Shown here piece after piece: positions 57,872 through 64,000 of a stretch of DNA of 64,000 nucleotides. Source of the DNA: Ehretia macrophylla (lineage: Eukaryota; Streptophyta; Magnoliopsida; Boraginales; Ehretiaceae); the NCBI GenBank assembly GCA_037974665.1, contig CM075773.1, positions 62,588,763-62,652,762 of the forward strand, in the 5' to 3' direction. The notes below the pieces were generated by a model that saw only the letters and a program-made list of their open reading frames with translations, did not search any database and was not told the DNA's origin. The position numbers were made by a program, and so were the translations under genes. Position 1 is the first letter of the stretch. Each line of letters begins with the position of its first letter.

Positions 57872-59739
57872 GGACATGTTATATTATATGTTGCAATATT
57901 TATTCAAACAAAGCTAACCGATTGAATTATATACTCCCCATTATTCAAAGAAAACCATCTTAGAATGTTTTACGCAATATATATTTCAACTGCTCCCAAA
58001 CAAGTGTAAAAAGATGGGTCTATGAAGAAACTAAAAATTCATTATTTGATACTCCGTCAAATATTGTATATATGTTGGGCCATTGACGAGAGATGTTTCA
58101 ATAGCAGGTTTTGTTAATTAATGAAATAATATTCTCAGTATCAAGGGGAGAAAAATGAAAGTTGGAGAAATGAGAAATTTATGAAAAGTATCATTATATT
58201 GATCCTTGTATTAATCAATGTGAATTAAAAGTTCAGCAAATTATTCATCGATGCAAAAATAGTAACTCAACCACATATACCAGCTTTAAATGCTCTGAAT
58301 AGAATTGATGTTTCAATTGAGAAACACATAAATAAATATAGTCTACTGCACGCTTGAAGCGTGGTAGACATATCAGTTCCAAAGATAAAGGAGCAAAATA
58401 TGCGAATTGGCATTTTTAAATTGTTTGATATCCTGAAGATGTCAGGATAAGGAGTTAAAAATTAAATTGAGTAATATTACTCCAAGAGAGTATTAGGTAC
58501 CTGAATATAATGTGAATATTGAAAGTATTGAGAATAAAGAGATTTCGCTCAATTAAATTACTCCTAGAAACAAATGGAGCAGAAAAGAGAAATTGATCAT
58601 GATCAAATGTTACAAAATATAGTAGCTACTGATTATATAATAGAAATCGAGGATCTTGAATTGAAGTCCACTCACGACTGTCGACAAACAAGTGACTGGC
58701 CAAAAATAATAGAGACGCAATCCAGGCAGAAAATAACTGCACATGAAATATGTTGATGAGATTGAAGGGGAACATTGTACGATGAAGAGACAATCCCACA
58801 TCACTGTGAGACAATCCTACATCACTGTGAGAAATGAAATTACAAGTAATTAATCATAATAGTTGGTTTTCCCTTAAATTGTTCAAAGACAAACAAGGAA
58901 TGGGTTAGTATGCTGTCTGATTACACCTTGATCTATATTCTCTGAGAAAATTATATTGATATTATATTGGTAATTTGAAAAAAAAAAATGCGCTTCATAT
59001 GCGTCTTATGAATATGGTAATATTTTTCCTATATAAATCACGTGATTATATTATTGAATTCTTTGAAAAACTCTTTATGTCTGAAACATATATTCATTTG
59101 ATAATGATATATATACTGAAGTCTTAGAAGAACTGTATATGCCTAAAACATATAAATAAAATCTTGAGAAATATATTCGATTACAAAGATCGTTGTATCA
59201 ATGAAAACATTATGAAAGAATTTGATGTATCTTTCATATATCTTGTGGCATAAATTATATATTGTAGAATTTATCCTTGAAAATGTTGGTGCACTAACGT
59301 ATATTGATTATGATACAATTCCATATTTTTTATTGGTTTATTTAAATTGCAGCTTTGATTTGCAAGCACTAGAATGAAATTAAACACATTAAGAAAATCT
59401 CTATGAAATATCATATATGGGTTCATTTTACTCATAAAAGATCAAAATCAACATTAATTGATTAAGCATATATTGACTATCTATTTGACTCCCGAAAGAC
59501 AAGGTCATAAACAGGGTATATCTTCAATTGTGTCGAGAATGTATAGTTGAAAACCGTCATTTAACATGTTCAACAATCCTATGGGTTATCCTCTAACGAA
59601 GACGGTCCAACCACATTATATGAAGATATATAACACGACATGCGTTACTAAGATCAAATGTGATTACATAGTTAGAAATGTGAAATTCGAAAGATGTATC
59701 ACTATGTCAAGATCGAAATGAGGGGGAAAATATATTTGT

Positions 59740-60190
59740 GTTCTGTACTCTTTTTCCTTCACCAAGGTTTTTTCGCACAGGGTTTTTCCTGATAAGGTTT
59801 TAATAAGGCAGAACAAATACAAGTATGTCACATTGAAACTTTATTTGAGCATGAAACTTATAATGGACGTGACATAAATGCTCATCAAATTTAAAGTCAA
59901 GCAAAAATGTTACAGGATCCACAGAAGCATTGCTAACAATGAGTTAGCTACTAAGATTGACATGTGTTGACTTTGTAATCATTATTGATATGTCCACATG
60001 AGGGGGAGCCTTATACGAACTGTACTATTTTTCCCTTTGCACAGGTTTTGCCCTATTGGGTTTTCCTGATAAGGTTTTTAATAAGACAGTATAAAAGGTA
60101 TATATAAAGAATATTGTACTCTTTTTCCTTCATCAAAGTTTTTGTCCCATTGGGTTTTACTTGACAAATGTTTTAACGAGGCATATTCTT
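59740..60190 (+). repeat. Three imperfect repeats before the Copia 3' LTR
   Basis: The theme GTACTCTTTTTCCTTCACCA - AGGTTTT - GGGTTTTTCCTGATAAGG - TTTTAATAAGGCA recurs at about 59738-59812, 60018-60088 and 60116-60183. GAGGGGGA-like purine tracts precede two of them (59721, 60001). Such reiterated 3' segments with extra polypurine tracts are a known feature of this Copia group. Confidence 0.8.
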
Positions 60191-60214
60191 AAAAGATAAA
60201 TATCCAAGGGGGAA

Positions 60215-60525
60215 TGTTATGAAACATTGTTAGGTGGATATTTCATCACCTTGTTGAGAGAATCTTCAAATTAGAAATCCGAGGAATGAGTTGTAAAGCC
60301 CTTTTTTATGGATGAAGTTGGAAGGCATCATCATGAGAAGATATTATTATATTTAAGATGGAAGATGATATAACTATTGAAGCTTTGTAATTCTATAAAT
60401 AGAGAAATTAGAATTAGAGGAAGATGTACATGGGTATGGATTAACTATAATCTTATTCTATACATTCTCTTCATTCTTTCTTTACTTTCATAGTTTCATT
60501 GTATTTTAGCATTAATTTCATAACA
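60215..60525 (+). repeat. 3' LTR of the Copia element
   Basis: 311 bp, TGTTATGAAA to TTTCATAACA; carries AGAGAATCTTC, absent from the 5' LTR. Preceded directly by the polypurine tract. Confidence 0.93.
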
Positions 60526-60792
60526 ATGTTGCCTTTGTTTTCAAAATCTTAGTGGGTAGAGATACACTTTATTATGTAGTCTTCTTGAGTTCAAAACCTG
60601 GTAGACACTAAACAAGGCTCATTATTTTCGTGTTTCAAACAGTGACGAAATTGAGCACGTATTGATGTTCTTAAATACTCAGCTTGTTTATACTTTAAGC
60701 ATTTAGGCATGCATGGAAAGAGCTTAAGGTTTTTGGTTCAATTCTTATTTAGTGTATTTATTTTTCAGCAATTTTCTTTTGGAAAATAGAAG

Positions 60793-60957
60793 AAGGCCAC
60801 GTTTGGCACTGGGTTTTGTTTTTGTAATCTAGCCTTTGAAATTAATTTGCACAACCAAACAGTTTTGTAGTTTGAAAGGAAGGGCCTTGTTTGGCTAGAA
60901 TGACCTTCTTGCAAAATAAATAGCTTGAAAATTGTGTGAAACCAAACATTGCCTTAT
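60793..60957. mobile_element. Small Tourist-like MITE
   Basis: Left GGCCACGTTTGGCACTGGG, right GTGTGAAACCAAACATTGCC followed by TTA. An inner pair, ACAACCAAACAG and GGGCCTTGTTTGGC, suggests two elements side by side or a nested end. Boundaries approximate. Confidence 0.5.
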
Positions 60958-60959
60958 TT

Positions 60960-62100
60960 TAGGTGTGGAATGATATGTTTAGCTAGAGGACATCTAATAA
61001 ATTCATATTAGTGTATAATCTTTCACACATATCAAATAGGGGCTTATCACTTTCTTTTGTTTGGTAATATTTAATTGGCCTTCTTTAAATATTATATTTT
61101 GTGCACAATTTTTTGTAATAATTTTGAATTATGTCCAAATGAATTGAGATTGTTTTAAAGTCCTTTTTGGGCCTCTGAATTAATAAAAATTTGTGATTTT
61201 TCTTAATTCAACTTGGAATTTCATGTACTTTCTCATTCTATATTTTATGTGCATCAGATGTGCTATATTAATTTTAAATAGAATATGTTCGAGTTTATTG
61301 TGGAATGCACTTTTGTATTGACCACATACACATTATATTGAAGTGTTTCATATTGTGTGGTCAATTACATGCATGACAGTTTTGTTTATATTAGGCATTA
61401 ATTTTCCCAATGAGTTGACAGCATAGGTTTAGGCAAAATTTATCAAAGTGACTTATCTAATTGAATCTATGGCTTTTCTCGTATTGTTTGAGAAACTACC
61501 ATAGTAAAGTGCTCAATGATCACCCAAAGGAGGTCATTATATGACTTTAACCCGGTAGCGTAAACATGAAGTATGACTAGAGATTACATTATTATTAGGG
61601 AGTTCAATTGCCCAAAGGTGATTGACTTTTTCTTTCAATAGGCTGATCTCATTGTTGCTTTATGTTAAAAGGGTACTTATTTACATGTTATGTTTTCTGC
61701 CCAAAGGTGGGGGATGTAATGATATGCCTGAGCTCTTTGTTTGAAGTGTTTATTTTGTAATGGAACATGTATGTCTATTGTTTGTTGACATTACATTCTT
61801 TCCTTGAACAGTTTCCCTTACTTTGAATAATGTGAGCACTTGAATAGGAAAAATTTTAATAAGTTGAAGGTACACATTAAGTTGATCTTGGGGATAGTTG
61901 ACCTTGACTTAAGCCTTGGATTCTGATGCACTTACTGCTTTAACTGAAAAATAATAGTTATGAGAAAAACACAAATGTTATATGCATTGGGATCTAATGG
62001 GTGAACTTATGATTATGAAATATGATAAGGCTTGATTAGACTTAATTAATCAGTGTGTTGCTTAGCAAAGCAAAGTTAAGAGTAAAATCTTGAGGTTACA
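60960..62100. other. Repeat-derived DNA, no gene bounded
   Basis: Contains CCCAAAGGTG twice (61611, 61702) and AT-rich sequence. It is probably the 5' part of the Copia remnant that follows, but no LTR pair could be found. Confidence 0.4.
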
Positions 62101-62952
62101 CTGCTTGTTTCCAATCCTAAGGACTCTTATGATAAAGCTAGTACCTCAAAATTTAAGGGTCATGCTCCTAAGAAAGATCAGGGTTCTAAAAAGGGTGGTA
62201 AGGGTTAGAATCAAAAGAGGAATCACAATGTAATAGGTCCCAAATTTGCTGCCATTTAAAAGGAAGTGTTATTTTTGTAAGAAAAAATGTCATAAAAGAG
62301 CTAATTGTGTTACGTACAAATCATCATTAGAGAAAGAAAGTTGAAGAAAGTAGTTCACTAACTTATGTTTGTTTAGAATACCTTTTAGTTGATGGTCCAT
62401 TAAATACTTGGTGGATTGATAGCAAAGCAACCTTTCATGTTGTCATTTTTTTGCAAAGGTTTAGAAACAAACCTAGGCCAAGTGAATTAGAGTTTGGGAT
62501 AAGAGTTGAGAATAATTTTGCCATTAAAGTTGAACTCATAAGGTCTATTACTTTACTTTTAGAGACTAGTTTTTGAACTTGTTTTGTGAAAACATTTTTT
62601 ATGTACCTCTCTTTAGCTGAAATTTAATTTGTGGTTTCGTTTGAAAAGTTTAAAATTTCTTATGTTTTTAACTTTGACAATGGCAAAGTGAAATTGGTTT
62701 TCTAATTCTAAAATTGTTGAGGAGTATTTTTTCTGACAATTTATATCACTTGTCTTTATTCCCAGAAAATTCCTATGACTATTTTTTAGAAAATTTTGCT
62801 TCTGAAGGAGCTTAATTGAAGAAAGCTTTTCTTTGTTATGACATAAATTATTGGGCCATATTTTTAAAGAAATGATTGAAAGACTCATTGGAGTTGATAT
62901 TTTTCTTTCCCTAAATTTTAATGATTTTGAAACTTGTGTTGGGTGTATAAGG
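62100..62952 (+). pseudogene. Copia gag-pol remnant cut by a later insertion
   Basis: Plus strand, across frames: KCYFCKKKCHKRANC (about 62264-62310; a gag CCHC zinc knuckle with one Gly replaced), NTWWIDSKATFHV (62407; the Copia protease DSGAT motif, Gly lost), FDNGKVKLVF, and GHIFKEMIERLIG with FNDFETCVGCI (62851-62948; pre-integrase GHIS-x-R-I and C-x-x-C). Similarity stops at 62952, where the next element starts. Stops and the altered protease motif show it is dead. Confidence 0.78.
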
Positions 62953-64000
62953 TGTGACGCCCAAGATTTCTCATCACGTTCATTCGTAACTGTTGCATGT
63001 CTCTTTGCCCAAGATTTCTCTTCTTGTTTAATTCAGTTACTATTCATAAGAAATTCGAATATTTTAAATGTTCGATTTAATATTTTTCCTAAGTCACATG
63101 ACACAAAATAGGAGTCAAAAACTTGTCATTTTGGACTTTCGAGCTCGGGAATATGCATTTGAAAAATAGTTTTTGCCTCGTTTGAATAGTGTTACGTATG
63201 TAAAAACACTAGTTTGAATTAGTTAGCAAACAATTGGAGTTTTAAGCTTGTTTGACCATGTATTAATAACATTTGACCTAGGGTATCATAATATACTTAT
63301 ATCATATACATATTATAAACACCTACAAGCATTATACTCATAAAACCAAATCAAGAAATGCCCAATAGGTCCCCCCCCAAACCCGATGGCCATAGGAGAA
63401 AAAAATGAGAAGATTTCAACTTCTAGCTTTGCAAATTTGATCTCTTGGCTTGCTTTGGAAGGTATTTGGAAGGTCTTTGGTGCATTTAAAGGCTTCAACC
63501 ACTCGCCTACAACCTTTAAATTGTGAGGGAGTCTTCATCTCTTTTATGCATCTTAACTTATTTTATTGTCTCTAGATTGTATTATTTAGTAATTGATATA
63601 GTTTATATGTATTATTTTACTTGCTATCTTGAGTCTTTTAGTGTTATTTGTGATTAACTGCGAGGGCGGCCTACTTTGTCGTTCCTCTTATGTAATATTT
63701 GATATACTTGGCTCTCGTGTTATTGACTCGGGGTTGCGCAACCTTTTCGGACATGGTAGCGTCAAGAAACACAGGCGGCATCGAGCTTGTCGTGCTCCCT
63801 CGACTACCATAGTGCATATTCCCTTTCTATCGCTGAGTATACTCCACTACCCTAGATGCGTGGTTCACCTGCTGGGCATATGGACCTACCTCAGGAGAGA
63901 GGGTCGTAGAATCGGGGTACATCCAGAGTACCCCATTTTGGAGGAGTAAGGGGTTTGCTGGCACTTGCTTAAAGATCTTGGCTCGTGGCTCGTGATGGAA
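62953..64000 (+). mobile_element. Probable LTR (Ty3-like) inserted in the Copia remnant, runs out of the window
   Basis: Starts TGTGACGCCCAAGATTTCTC, a common start of plant Ty3/Gypsy LTRs, exactly where the Copia protein match breaks off. The later part (63650-63960) is GC-richer and has short frames with no recognisable protein. CCCAAGATTTCTC occurs twice (62961, 63009). The end is outside the window, so identity as an LTR is an inference. Confidence 0.5.

Larger units (their letters stand above)
54388..60525 (+). mobile_element. Full-length but degenerate Copia retrotransposon, 6.1 kb
   Basis: Bounded by two LTRs of 300 and 311 bp whose termini are TGTTATGAAA and TTTCATAACA, and by the target duplication ATGTT (54383-54387 and 60526-60530). 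Polyprotein pieces occur in Copia order: pre-integrase zinc region (57340-57480: DCLRHPGTVMMKRIMKNSHG), integrase core (57560-57870), the integrase C-terminal zone (58190-58400: ARLKRGRHISSKDKGAKYA), reverse transcriptase start (58500-58740) and later RT pieces (59100-59250: IRLQRSLY). Many stops and shifts make it non-autonomous. The stretch 54690-56900 shows no clear gag. The 3' part holds repeats and a polypurine tract (AAGGGGGAA at 60206-60214). Confidence 0.93.

Noticed and set aside
63629..63949. 106-codon frame at the end of the window
   Set aside because: It falls in a probable LTR; no domain is visible and it has no supported start.

Overview
The window looks like nuclear DNA of a flowering plant, very probably a eudicot. 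It is AT-rich, has spliced genes with GT-AG introns, holds plant-specific families (KEA antiporter, SHAQKYF MYB factor, PYL abscisic acid receptor, cytosolic sulfotransferase), and is densely filled with plant transposons. I cannot name the species. The annotation was made by eye, without database searches, so exon joins and repeat edges are hand-derived.

Host genes. (1) 1150-10045 (+): the 3' thirteen coding exons of a KEA4/5/6-type K+/H+ antiporter; the 5' exons lie before the window. (2) 20026-22918 (-): a complete three-exon zinc-knuckle plus SHAQKYF MYB transcription factor with a C-terminal LxLxL motif. (3) 42098-42643 (+): a single-exon PYL2-like abscisic acid receptor. (4) 47527-48543 (-): a single-exon cytosolic sulfotransferase. 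The spacing is wide (10-20 kb) and the genes are independent units. The MYB factor and the receptor may both belong to hormone or stress signalling, but nothing in the sequence links them.

Repeats. The space between and inside genes is layered transposon debris. It includes non-LTR elements (a 2.7 kb LINE at 10776-13500, an intact RNase H domain at 34523-35056, and tail or zinc-binding fragments at 1540, 6609, 44870 and 52712) and SINE-like retroposons (13261, 15785, 19741, 23960, 27539). It also holds Copia elements: a full-length degenerate copy at 54388-60525 with both LTRs and a 5-bp target duplication, an interrupted one on the minus strand at 51190-53495, and a third at about 62100-62952. 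A Ty3-like LTR may begin at 62953. A TRIM element (49425-49993) has relatives at 44750 and inside a MYB intron.

DNA transposons. Two sets stand out. At least five terminal-inverted-repeat or foldback elements begin with GGG and most show 8-9 bp target duplications typical of Mutator-like elements (13505, 20665, 32597, 38234, 39020); another at 26191 has a perfect 9-bp duplication but different ends. Three copies of a Harbinger-like MITE of about 445 bp (36495, 45602, 50500) all carry a duplicated terminus 86-87 bp inside one end.

No operon-like, CRISPR or defence system is present, and I found no convincing tRNA or rRNA gene. The most unusual observations are the double-ended MITE family, the GGG-ended foldback elements, the PYL receptor with Gln next to its latch, and a non-viral-looking segment inside the intact Copia copy.
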